In this document: piece by piece, positions 23,172-34,520 of the stretch | Layout of the letters: every line of letters starts with the position of its first letter | Position numbering within the stretch: the stretch's first letter is position 1 | NCBI GenBank assembly: GCA_916700875.1 | Contig: CAKAKS010000031.1 | Coordinates: forward strand, 16,893,148 to 16,957,147 | Reading direction: 5' to 3' | Length of the DNA: 64,000 bases | From: Sebastes aleutianus | Taxonomy: Eukaryota; Chordata; Actinopteri; Perciformes; Sebastidae | Made by a program: the position numbers and the translations under genes | Notes under the pieces: model-generated | Databases searched by the model: none | The model's input: only the letters and a program-made list of their open reading frames with translations | Told to the model about the DNA's origin: nothing

Positions 23172-23870
23172 CACTGGGTCTGCAACAGTCCAAATGGCAG
23201 AGTGCAGAAAATTAATTTAATGGAATAAATCACTTAGAAATAATTAAATGAATCTAGGACAACTATTTCTTACATAATAGGAAAGTGCAGACAGAGAACA
23301 CAGGTCAGAGGAGCATTTTAAGCCCGGAGACAATGAACACATGGACAAATCTGTATAACAGCATGAGGAAGAAAATCAGGTAATGACAATAACGGACGAG
23401 ATGGAGGCTCAAGAGAGTTCCTCCATTGGGTCAGGACACCTCTAGGTGTATTATTGCTCTTATACATTTACCACAGGCTAAAAGAAAGGCTGTGTTCAAA
23501 TCGTGAGTTTGAAATCAGTTCAACACATAGTTAGTTTCATTATGGTTATGATGGTGGTTTTTATAACCCTTGCAATAAGTAAACTAAATTGCACTTAATT
23601 AAAGCATTTGTCCATGTGCATTCATAATTAATACCTTTTGACATACTAACAATGTACTTAATGCATTAATAATATATAATTAGTGCAATTTAAAATATAC
23701 TGAAATGCATGTTAGTGCACTTGGCTGTGCTATTTTGGTACACCACAAGGTCGTTATTAAGCATACTTAAGTACATCTTTTCATACTAATGCAATTCTTT
23801 TTTAATGGTAGGCTTTTGCAATTTTTTTGCATACATTATACATTTTCTTCCACTTTAGGGATAATTACCA
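23170..23870. other. No gene recognised
   Basis: AT-rich. From 23580 to 23830 words like TACTTAATGCATTAATA and GCATACTTAAGTACATC recur, possibly a decayed relative of the AGTATACTT repeat. Confidence 0.4.
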
Positions 23871-24460
23871 GGCAGCAGCCTCCGGGTCTGAAAAGTGAAG
23901 CCAATGCGGAAGTGCCTTAAACTTGCATTCTTTCTAATAGCCAGCAGGGGGCAGCGAATCTGGTTACAAAAAGGAGTCTGATTGTATAGAAGTCTATGAG
24001 AAAATGAGCCTACTTCTCACTTGATTTATTACCTCAGTAAACATTGTAAACATGAGTTTATGGTCTCAATTGCTAGTTTCAAGTCTTCTTCTATTGCATG
24101 ATGGTCATTTAGTAAATTATGGTCCCATTTAGAGTAAAATAGACCATAAAATAGGGGATGCTTTAAGACGTGACTACCTTGTGATTGACACCACAGTGTC
24201 CAGTTTGGGAGTTGTCTGTGTTTTTGTCTTAGCACTTTAACCCTTTCACAGTTTGTTTTCTGTTCATTAAAGTTAATTATAACATTTTGGTCGCTTAAAA
24301 ATGTCTTTTTCAGTTTTCGGTTGTACTTAGCTCCACCCTTTCGTGTCACTCCTGGTTGCAAAAAAAAACAAGATGGTGACGGCCAAAAACCAAGATGGTA
24401 ACGGCAAAAACCGTAGTCCCCAAACCAATGGGTGACATCACAATTTGTCAGAAGTTGGCT
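23871..24460 (-). repeat. Fish interspersed repeat, inverted copy A
   Basis: Matches the reverse complement of 27641-28149. Shared phrases read, on this strand, AAAGTGAAGCCAATGCGGAA, TTTCTAATAGCCAGCAGGGG, TATAGAAGTCTATGAGAAAA and, at the far end, CCAATGGGTGACATCAC. Family known to me from fish genomes. A 110-codon frame inside it (24029-24361, minus) has no domain. Confidence 0.85.
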
Positions 24461-27400
24461 CCTTCATGAAACAAAAGTGGAAGCTCACACAAGCAAATCC
24501 TTGAAGGGTTCCATTTGGCCAAACTGCAAATTAACAGAAACATCTGATAATCTGATAATGATTTAGATAGACAGTTACATTTCCTTGAATATTTATGTCC
24601 CTATGCAAGCTTGTCGGTCCGTCTGTCATCTCATTATGACAAACAATGTGCTCCTACACATACACAGACACCTCGGCGATGTCCTGTAGGACAGCTTCTC
24701 ATGGTCCCTTTCAATCACAGTGTGTAAGCCAACATCCACTCCATTCACAGCCTCCGATACAGGCAACAATTCTCTTTCTTTTCTAGTTCACAAGCCCCAG
24801 TTACTGACCTAGATTCTTATCTTTCTGCTGTTGCAGGTACGGAGTGTTTGGCTGTGGCTGATGAATGATCTAATACAATCACATCATTCCCTGTGTTGAT
24901 TAAGAAGCATAGCATTTACTGGTTGTGTTGAAAATGCCCTCCTTTAGTTTTTTAGTCCTCTTTGTTGTTGCAAGGCTAAAAAGCCACCAAGATGTAAGAA
25001 CGAGACTTGATCAGGGTCTAGGTGAAAGAACGAGGAGGATGTCTTTTGACACAAGTCCAATCCTCTTTCCTGTAAAGTCTTTTTTAAGTCAAAAAGGAAA
25101 CGTCTCACCAGGGACAGACGGGCATCCGAACAACAATGAATTTCCCGAACAAGACAGCTATAAAGAACACTAAATGAAAGACAACTTTTAGTGAATAACA
25201 GCCGCTCCAGTGCACACACTCAAACTTGCATGCACACCCGGGGAGAGAAATAGAGAAACAGGGGGGAGATGGACAGATGCTGAACCAGAAACAAGCTAAA
25301 TAAGTGATGAAATGGTCCGCTCTCTGAGAAGAGATGAAATGGAAAATATGTACAGTGGCAGACTCCAGACTGCACACGCAAAAACAATGTCCTGGTCAAT
25401 ACTGTCCCTTTTCATTTACAGTCAAAAGTCACTGAAAGTTAATTCTGGTTAGCTAATGTACACAATGTGCACAATCTCTGTTACTCATTAACAAAGAACT
25501 TATATCGATAAGAAGTGAAAGCCAATTGGTTGTTGCATTGCAACATCAGCACACAGCAGCAGAGCTACGCCTCCGTCATTTTGGACTGAAGGCGACTACT
25601 GTGTATCAAAGGACAACAGTAAAAAACAAAATTATTTCTATTGTCATACAAAATGGCCTGTGTTGAACAATAAAACAATATTATAAATATGCATAACTAT
25701 TTACACTCAAGGACCTGTTTATGTTGTGCTACTAGCACTACTAGCTACTGACTGGACGTTTGGGTTATTGGTGAATTATAAGATAATAAAAGTGATGAAT
25801 TACAGCCAATATATCCATTATTACAGCTGCATACAGCTAGCACAAAGCCAGCAGAACTGGATATGTCATATGAGTGTGAAGGGCGGTGCAGTCCCATTGG
25901 TCTGATACACGTTCATTATGCCGAGAAAAATAACTTTTACAACTTTATTATATAGTTTTCATACTGGGAAGTTGATTTACCTCAACAAAAATGATCCTCA
26001 GATTTACAGATGATTATACATCCAAGGCCACGGACTCATTCCTTTTGGTGTCCTTTTTTCAGATTACCTGTCTCATGCACTGTCAGGATATAGTAACCTT
26101 TTCATAAAAATAACTTTTTTTCTTCATATTTGCTCCAATTCTACCTACTTCACCTTTAATTAACAAACACAGATAGCTACACACACACAGGCATGTGCAT
26201 CTTCATTTTAATTCCACGCATTTTATGTCCTCTGATCAGAGGACTGTCTTTAACTGGTGGATATTTTGACACTCACTCTGTAATATCTGTCAGGATCAAA
26301 CCTCTCAGGATACCACTTTTAGCATTAATTGATTGAGTTGGTTGATTTTACAGTATAGTGAGGAAGAGGAAACAACTGAATCTCAACTTAAAAGTGACAT
26401 TAATTATTGTCGAACAGTGATATCTTCCTCTTACTCCTTTTGCAATATTACACTTAATCCCACTTGAATTATATTTTTAGTCACGTTGACAGCAATTAGG
26501 CTACATTGAATCACACTGAAGTACACTGGAGCTGGTAAAAATAGCAACCTGGCACCTCAAATGAACACCAATGACGCACCTTGTAGATAACAATTCCTTC
26601 ACATAGCAAGCTATGAAGCACTAGCAGCAGAACTCGGAAATACACACTTTATGAAATGTCAATACACTTGGTCAAATTGAAGAGAAAAAAAAAATAACAT
26701 TGGCTGAAGGTCATGATAATTACTGTAAAGTACTTTTGAGCTGCAAAGAGTCTTCATACCTTAACCCCATCTCCTTACATTTATATACCACTAATTGACA
26801 ATTATGTGTTGTTGGCAATATGTTTTCTAGCATAGGAAGCGTAATTGATACTATTTATGGTCAGCACTTTTTCAGCAATAACCACTTTTTAAAATGTAAT
26901 TGAATTTCTCATTTGAAAAGGAATAATATGTGACAAAAACATTCAAACAGATGTAAATGTACCTGAGTTAGCTGAGAGGCTAGTTTTCATCGGCAGTCAC
27001 TTTGCCTGATGTTGTTTGGCATCCCAGAATAATAAAAATGACACAATAGGTACAGTAGTTAAGAACATACACTACATTGTAGTAATGGGACCTTACCTCT
27101 CTATATATAAGTATATATATATATATAGTAACAGCCGTTCTCACACTGGATTCAGATAGTCTTTACATGTATGAGAGATTCACAGGAATCAATGCATTGA
27201 TATAATCCAGCATTAGTGTTATTTATTGCTATGCAAACCAAACATTTAGTTGTCTTGTGACGTGTGAATTGGTCACATTGAACACAATTTTTTTTGTCAC
27301 ACAGGCTAGCACTGACAGTGATTGTTCAACAGAAATGCATTTGCAAAACGAGACGACAGTCACTTTCTGTATTCTTTCCAGCAGCAGATAATTTAGATTT

Positions 27401-27640
27401 TTTTTCAAATGAGTAGTGGAACAAGAAGGTGTAGGCGATAGACTGCACACTTCCAACGCTTCAGCACTTTAGCCAGCATTGGTGTGCACTCTTTATTTAA
27501 ATCATGTGGGTTTGTTTGGCTGCACTGCAACCAGATACACCAGTTGCTCCTCTGTTGTAGTTCTGATTGAGGAGCATTTGCTGTAATTGTACTTGCTCCC
27601 ACCATGGTAACCACAAGTGTCGCCAAATCCTATGAGTTCA
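24461..27640. other. No gene recognised between the inverted copies
   Basis: Non-coding AT-rich DNA with a few CNE-like words and a short TA run at 27113-27127. Frames of 75-94 codons occur but lack domains and splice context. Confidence 0.4.
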
Positions 27641-28149
27641 AACCATAGACTGTAAGAAGTGGATGTAGTCACCGTGACGTCACCCATTGGTTTGTGGACT
27701 GCCGTTTTGAAGCCTCGAGTTATTTTGGCTGTCGCCATCTTCACGCAATAGGGTATCAAAATGTCATCTTCATGAACTGAAAACACACTGTGAATGGTTT
27801 AAAGTTGTAAGACAAAAACAAGGACAATTCCCAGACCAGACAACACCGTGGTAGTGACCTTTCAATCACAAGGTAGTCACGCCCTAAAGCATACCCTGCT
27901 TTATGGTCTATTTGACTCTAAATGGGACGATAATTTACTAAATGAACATCATGCTGTATTGAAGAAGACCATAATCTTATATTAACAATGTTTACTGAGG
28001 AGAAGGGTCATTTTCTCATAGACTTCTATACAATCAGACTTCTTTTTGCAACCAGAGGAGTCGCCCCCTGCTGGCTATTAGAAAGAATGCAAGTTTAAGG
28101 CACTTCCACATTGGCTTCACTTTTCAGATCCGGAGGTTGCCCACTGGTG
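27641..28149 (+). repeat. Fish interspersed repeat, copy B
   Basis: Starts with CCATAGACTGTAAGAAGTGG and ACGTCACCCATTGGTTTGTG and ends with ACTTTTCAGATCCGGAGGTT. It is the plus-strand partner of copy A; it keeps about 40 bp at the start that copy A lacks and lacks some internal sequence that copy A keeps. Confidence 0.85.
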
Positions 28150-29389
28150 CAAACATAACCAAGTTTAAAAATGCTTTAATTGCATATATTGTATTGCAGG
28201 GGCAGATGTTTGGAAAACAATTGAAATCTGTCTTGGCAACTAAAACTACACGGGATGATTGAGGTTAAGGTTTGCAAAACATTGTTTGAACAACTTGATG
28301 CTGTCATTTGCCATTTGTCATGCTGCCATTGTTGATGTGTAGTTAAAAAGCAGCTAAATCTTTTCTACGCAAATTTTATTTTTATTACTTTATACAAAAC
28401 TTTCAGTGTGTCACAAACCCACAATCATCACATGCAATATATCAGCTAGACATTTTCTCATTGGCTGCCAATTCTCCCTAGTCCTCTGCAATTTAATATC
28501 TAATACACTGGAACTTTAGATGACTTGTTCACTATGACATCAATTGCCTAATCATGTCAACATAATGCAACAGTGAGAGTTAAGGCAACTATAACATTTA
28601 ACTCCTAGAAAATATAATATATTGTGAACTGTAGGACCAAAGGCAGTCCCATTACAGTTTTTCTCATCCTCTCCCTTGCTAATGAAAATTCTGGCCGACA
28701 TATCTGGAAGAAAGAATCTCCTCTATTAATTTCATCCCGCTCCCTCTTTATTGGTCCACCCACAGCACCCAAATTAAATAACCCTGTCAGGTCTAATTCT
28801 AGTAAGACATTGCTCTCCCAGCACAAAGGACACACACCCGCATGTTGCCGAGGTGTACCTCACGAATAACCAATCAGGGCTATGGCTTGGCATTTCTGCA
28901 AAGCTTCACAGTGTGAACTATAGAGAATTCATTAAATCGGGAAAAGAGATTGTAGGTATTGAAGTATTGGCTAAAGCATGTAATCAAAAGGATCAGCGCA
29001 ACACCTAAATACACATCTTGTGTTGGTAGATGATTAACACATCAGTGTTCCAATCCAAACATATAGAGTTATGTATGTACACCCAAAGGTCAGAGTTCAG
29101 TCCACACTGGTGGATGGAATATGAGAACGCCATGTGACATTATGTTTCTGAGTGCATTTATTCTCGCTATTGGTGACCTTGATGTTCTTACTGACCGGCC
29201 TTAAAACATGCTTGTTTACCTGAGTCTATAAATGCGACATAGCAAATGTACTTATTTCTTTTCGAGATCTGGATTATTGATGCTTGTTTGCAGGGGTTGT
29301 GTGTGTTTAAGGAACACAGTCTCAATCCCAACTTGTCAAATACCGCAGATTGGGCAGCGCCCCTCGCCATCGGAAACTGACGCACGGAG
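28150..29389. other. No gene recognised
   Basis: Non-coding, no repeat that I can delimit. Confidence 0.4.
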
Positions 29390-29745
29390 GCGCCAATAAC
29401 TCCAATGTAAACTGACCCGCGGCGTTGTTCGATGGTTGGAGCAAAAGACAGTAACGTTAGCGTGAGAGTCCACTAAGGGCGAGTGGGAAGTGTGGTTTAT
29501 GGCTCAAACAAACACAAGACTTTCAACCCGGAGACCACTGTTTGTGGCCCATGTGAAACTTAAAGTAACGATAACTTTTTTTTCACATCAGTCGTTAGTC
29601 ATGTGACTCGCTATCGTCAGTCCCATGAGTTACGTGAGTCATTAGTAACACACGTCGTTAATCACTTAGTTAGTGAAGTTACCATCAACCACGACCGTTC
29701 CTAAACCTAACTAAGTGGTTGTGTTGCCTAAACCTAACTTCCTGA
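29390..29745 (+). repeat. SINE-like family, copy 2
   Basis: Has GTGGTTTATGGCTCAAACAA, CACAAGACTTTCAACC, GGAGACCACTGTTTGTGGCC and CATGTGAAAC, then GTTCCTAAACCTAACTAAG and GTTGCCTAAACCTAACTTCC. The same order is seen at 52870-53080. No frame. Confidence 0.6.
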
Positions 29746-30508
29746 GAAAATGGAAGTTTATTTTGAAAGGATACTATGCATGTAAAAAGCTTATATTGAC
29801 ACGCCATCCCTGACAGGAGTGAGAATATGTCGGAGTGGGAGCTGTGCTTTTCTCGTCCTTGAAAAAACAATCCATAGTGGTAAGAGCTAATGATGATTAT
29901 AAGATGACTTTTCATTCTACTCTACATCCCTCTATTGCAGCATGCGGTCTGCTCGTATTTGTGGCTCCCCCTCGGGCATGGATGGCGTGGAGGTGTGCAG
30001 GTGAGGGGTCGGCTTCACTGAAATATCATTGGCACGATTAGCATCACAATTACTGCAGCCAGTAATATCATCTCCCTCTTCCTCCTCCTGAGTCTTCAGA
30101 CTGGAATGAGGGCAATCCTTATTATTTCTAGAAAAGTGCAACCTCCTTTTGTAAAGCCCAGGGGTGGGTGGAAATCTCCTTTAGGCAGCTCTAGTGCGCC
30201 GTTGTGGCAGAACAGACAGGAAGGTAAGTAGTGGGAAAAACTGGGTCAGATTGGTGACTGGAGAAATGTTAGTTAAATCAGCAGCAGCACGATATCAGTG
30301 TTAGGCCAGTCACACCTCACTGAGCAAGGTTGGTTTAGAGGCAACGTTATGAATTTGGAGCTGTACATAAAAGTTGTCTATTACTACTTATTCTCCTTCA
30401 TGTCATCACTTTTACTTTGAAGATCTAAGACACAGATCTTACAGATCTGGATAACAGACAGTTGTGTATTTGTTGGAACAAATGTGGTGGTTTGTAGTAC
30501 TACTATCA

Positions 30509-30516
30509 TATTCTTC
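30509..30516. repeat. 8-bp target-site duplication (left)
   Basis: TATTCTTC, repeated exactly at 31048-31055 on the other side of the hAT-type element. Confidence 0.9.
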
Positions 30517-31047
30517 CAGTGGTGGAAGTACATTTACTCAAGTACAATTTGTAGGTACTTGTACTTTACTTGAGTATTTCCGTTTTCTGCTACTTTATAC
30601 TTCTACTCCACTACATCTCAGAGGGAAATATTGTACTTTATACTTCACTACATATATTTCACACTTTAGCTAAGAATTACTTTTTACATAAAAAGGATAT
30701 GATATTCTTTTGTGATATGATACAGTAATGTACTACTAATCTACCGAGTAGTATATAAAGTCTAAATTGACTCCAAATTGAAGAACTACAACATTAAAAC
30801 ATATGTGTTAGTGATAAAAACAGATTTATATAATATTCTGTGAGAATATAACACTTTAAAATGAGCCATTCTGCATATGGAGTACTTTTACTTTTAATAC
30901 TTTAAGTACATTTTGCTAAAAATATTTCTGTACTTTTACTTAATTAATATTCTGAATTCAGGACTTATATTTTTAATGAAGTATTTTCAAACCGTGGTAT
31001 TTGTACTTTTACTAAACTACAATATCTGGGTACTTCTTCCACCACTG
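30517..31047. mobile_element. hAT-type non-autonomous DNA transposon (531 bp)
   Basis: Ends CAGTGGTGGAAG and CTTCTTCCACCACTG form terminal inverted repeats of at least 12 bp. A perfect 8-bp duplication (TATTCTTC) flanks it, the hallmark of hAT transposition. The interior is rich in ACTTTTACT/AAGTAC words on both strands, as in the abundant fish family of this type. It encodes no transposase and would depend on one elsewhere. The frame at 30464-30673 runs across the left end and is not a gene. Confidence 0.92.
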
Positions 31048-31055
31048 TATTCTTC

Positions 31056-32039
31056 TGATTTTCTGTAATTAAAGAAATATTTCCCTTTTTTATGTTTCTA
31101 AATGCATAAATTGAAAAGTTCACTCATACTGCAAAACCCACTGCAAATGAACATCCAACTCTGCTCATTGTTTTGCTTCACCGGTCTGTATTTACTATAT
31201 AGTTGACTCCCAAAGGCTCCCATTAACCTCCTCATATCAAACTGCAGACAGCTGCAAACAAGCTCAGACAAACCAACACTACCTACCCAGCATGAAATGG
31301 CAGAGAACATCCGTACCAAGTCAATCATCTGTAGCAAGACAAAGAGTTATGAGAGCACACAAGAGCTAAAAATTGTTAGAGGTGAGCAGAAAGAGCGCTC
31401 CACTTGGATGTCCGTGGTCCTCTAGTTCTGATAGATGGGCAAGAAACTGTTGTTTACTATCACACAAATGAATAGTTGTGTATTTCCTCTACAATATATA
31501 TTTCTTTCTATTTCTTTATACTGTATATGCCTCATTCTTCTCATTATGGTGCCTGACCTTTGAGGACTTTTGGGCATTATTCAATGATGTGGTATGGATG
31601 CAATGCTTCTGGGCTTTTGCAAGCAGTACTCCCTAATTTGTGTTCTGGTGCTGGCATTAGCACTCCCCCACACACACACCCTCTTTCATTCTCTGCAGGT
31701 TTTCTGTACATGTTCAGACCTCATTGTGTGAGCTGGGAGCTGGGAGCTCCCTGGAGGAAGTGGCTGTGTTTGTGCAGCAGTCGGGAGCTGGCTGCCCTTG
31801 GACTGCTTTCCCAAGAGTCTTGAGTTTCTCGGGGTTTCAACTTGTGTTTTACGTTGCGTTGCTTATGAACTCTGCAGTCTGCTGCTGTGAGTTGGGAGCT
31901 CGGAGTTATGAGCAGAGAGCACTCAAGCGGTTACTTTGAATAGCAACCTAAAGTAACATGGAGCCTGGCAAAAGCTGTTCCTAGCTCTTACACTTTTGGA
32001 TGGGTCTGAAAAGACAGCGGCATGAAATACAACATCTGA
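31056..32039. other. No gene recognised
   Basis: Non-coding. Around 31720-31930 a GGGAGCTGGGAGCTC-like word recurs (31735-31750, 31785, 31895), giving two overlapping plus frames without domains. Confidence 0.4.
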
Positions 32040-32530
32040 CTACTTTTACAAAACATAGTCAATAATAAAAGATGAAATAAGACATTATTAAATATATAAT
32101 AATTTAGTAAAATAGATAAATGAAACAAAAACGTGGGAAATAATTGTTACAATTATGACTCAATTATTATAACATATATAACTTATAACTTATATTATAT
32201 AATATAACTCATTATTATGAAATATTATTTCATCATTTGTTTTCATAATAACTTTACTTAACTGGATATCACCTTTATTTTATTAGACAATTTTGTTTAA
32301 AATACCCTTTTTCAAAAGTCTGTTTATACTTCAATGTGGCATTTTTTCACTTTACACACAGCTCAACTGTCATGAAAAGTGACATAATAGTGACATTATT
32401 AAAAGTGACATTATGAAATAAAAGTCTCATTGGGAAAAAAAAAATATTATAAAAAAAACAAGCTTTTGAAAAAGGGCATTTTGAAATAAAAAAATATATA
32501 CACTGTATGTTATGAAATAAAAGTCCTTTA
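32040..32530. repeat. AT-rich repeat with an internal inverted repeat
   Basis: AAAATACCCTTTTTCAAAAG at 32299-32318 is mirrored at 32463-32482 with one mismatch. Words such as ATTATGAAATA and GAAATAAAAGTC recur throughout, as in a low-complexity fish family. No frame. Confidence 0.6.
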
Positions 32531-32883
32531 AAACTCTGTTACTCTGATATGTAATTCTAGGTCAAGTGGCATTTCAGTGACAAATGATCACCTGAACGCA
32601 CATATTTCCTGCTCTTACTCCTCCATTAAACAACCAATTGACTCATAATGGATTATGGAATACTGTTGGACACAAAACAAAACAAGAATAAAACACACCA
32701 GCAGTGTTCTACAAAAATAATGCTGGATATCTCAGTGGACTTTTTAGGATACGTTTGGTCTAGAAATCCAAACTTTGGAGAATCCAGCAACTGAATTGGG
32801 ACACAATGTCTCTCTCTCCATGGTCCTGAAACCTTCAAACACAGTCTGTCTGTGTTAAATGGTGTTAAATCAGTCAAGCCAAT

Positions 32884-33288
32884 GCTGTGTCCCAATTCCA
32901 TACTGCAATTGTGTATAGTCTGTATACTAATCTTTGTAGTATACATTTTTCCAGTTCGAAATCAGCATACGTTGTACACTAACATAAAATTATACAATGT
33001 GTCACCTCAGTCAAACTGCAGCTTTATAATGCCATTGCCATTTACACTTTTTATGAGACAGTAGCATGTTTTGTCCTGAACTTCATTGGTTTTCTGAGGT
33101 GTTCCTAAAGCTGTTTTTCCAACATTCAAAATAGTTTAAATTAGGGTCCATCCACAGCACACTTAAACTCAAGTTTGTTTTTTTGCATAGTAACTGTTTG
33201 AGTATACTCTATTTTACATTTTCAAGTGTGAACACAACATACCATACTCAAACCCTGCTTAGAGTTAGTGTGTAGTATGTGACCCAGC
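32884..33288. mobile_element. Inverted-repeat element inside the minisatellite
   Basis: Begins GCTGTGTCCCAATTCCATAC and ends GTAGTATGTGACCCAGCAC; the outer bases are a degraded inverted repeat. AGTATAC-like words fill the interior. It resembles a common fish non-autonomous element whose ends read GCTGTGTCCCAATTC. Minisatellite units lie on both sides. Confidence 0.5.
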
Positions 33289-33334
33289 ACCAGTCTCCCT
33301 TTGTGTCTCTGTCCATGGTGCTGAAATGTTTAAG

Positions 33335-33566
33335 TACGATACGATAATACGATAACACTTTATTGTCAGACAGGTCTGAAATTTGTTCTCCATTTTCAAC
33401 ATCACAGAAAGGACAAAGACAAGAAACAAGGATACATACATTTAAACATTACAATCACAGAAGACGATATTCAGGGTCCTTCAACGTACATTTGATCTGG
33501 GATTAGGCTCCATATTTAGTCTTAGGATTGACTGGTGTACAAAAGAGTGCTTCAGTCTAATCTTAT
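33335..33566 (-). mobile_element. Short retroposon in reverse, with a (CGATA)n tail
   Basis: Read on the minus strand it ends GACAATAAAGTGTTATCG followed by TATTATCGTATCGTA, the simple-repeat 3' tail of a LINE/SINE-type insertion. It sits within a minisatellite unit: TTTAA on the left and TTAAACCCAGTCC on the right belong to one unit. About 230 bp, no frame. Confidence 0.65.
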
Positions 33567-34279
33567 TAAACCCAGTCCTGCAGTGTTTCCAGTGTTAACC
33601 CAGTGGTGTCTCTGTCCTTGGAGCTGAATCATTTAAACACAGTCCTGCTGTGTTTCCAGTGGATTCTCTGTCCATGGTGCTGAAACGTTTGAACCCAGTC
33701 CTGCTGTGTTTCCAGTGGTGTCTCTGTCCATGGTGCTGAAACATTAATACCCAGTCCTGCTGTGTTTCCAGTGGTGTCTCTGTTCATGGTGCTGAAACGT
33801 TTAAGCCCAGTCCTGCTGTGTTTCCCATGTTAACCCAGTGGTGTCTCTGTCAGTGGTGCTGAAACGTTAATACCCAGTCCTGCTGTGTTTCCAGTGGTGT
33901 CTCTGTACATGGTGCTGAAACATTTAAACACAGTCCTGCTGTATTTCCAGCATTAACACACTTGCAGTGAATATCATATCAAATGCCACAATATGTTTTT
34001 ACTTGATTTAATCAATCATAATACAACACTCCTTTAGTAATACCTCCCTGACCAATGCTAACATTTCATTTGACCTATAGCAACCTGAAACATCATATCC
34101 ACATGTTTGCAAAGGATCAATTTGCCAAATACATAATACTTTTTAAAAGTAATATTCCTCAGTGCGCACACAATTATAACCACTAAGTTCCTCCACCTTT
34201 TTTTTTTTTTTCAAATTTGAATATATCTTTAGTGCGAAGCTAACCTGATGCACCAGATGTGTTTGTTACACAAAACCAT

Positions 34280-34520
34280 CCAAGAAGCCAAAATTGGAAT
34301 CTGTTTAGGGAAGGGCAGACACTTTCAAAAATACTTGGTAGGTGATTGGATGAACCCTATATCTATCACCATCTGACCACGCCCGTAGCAGCCAATGGCT
34401 CCTAACAGGATGCTGATTGGTCCGTGGTTCAGATACAAATGCATTACTTGAAGCCTGAAAAGATGGATTTTTGCGTGATCTTGTGATATTGCGAGAATCC
34501 AGGTGTTTTGCAAGGTAAGT
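34280..34520. repeat. Fish interspersed repeat fragment
   Basis: Phrases CTTGGTAGGTGATTGGATGA, AGCCAATGGCTCCTAACAGG, GATGCTGATTGGTCCGTGG and GATGGATTTTTGCGTGATCT are known to me from dispersed fish DNA. Edges uncertain. Confidence 0.55.

Larger units (their letters stand above)
32806..33955 (+). repeat. 56/67-bp minisatellite broken by two insertions
   Basis: The unit carries GTGTCTCTGTCCATGGTGCT, GAAACGTTTAA and CCCAGTCCTGCTGTGTTTCC. The start of CAGTCCTG falls at about 33571, 33638, 33694, 33750, 33806, 33873 and 33929, so spacings are 67, 56, 56, 56, 67, 56. The longer units have 11 extra bases (GTTAACCCAGT) after the TTTCC word. Isolated, older units remain at 32806-32870 and 33289-33333, separated from the main block by the two mobile elements listed next. 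Confidence 0.88.

Noticed and set aside
22751..23215. 154-codon plus-strand open frame
   Set aside because: Runs through CT-rich DNA into the GT microsatellite, is shadowed by a 120-codon frame on the other strand, and has no domain.
24029..24361. 110-codon minus-strand frame
   Set aside because: Lies in the inverted repeat copy A; the same region of copy B does not keep it open.
33567..33955. CRISPR-like regular repeat array
   Set aside because: Units are contiguous with no unique spacers and the sequence is clearly eukaryotic; it is a minisatellite.
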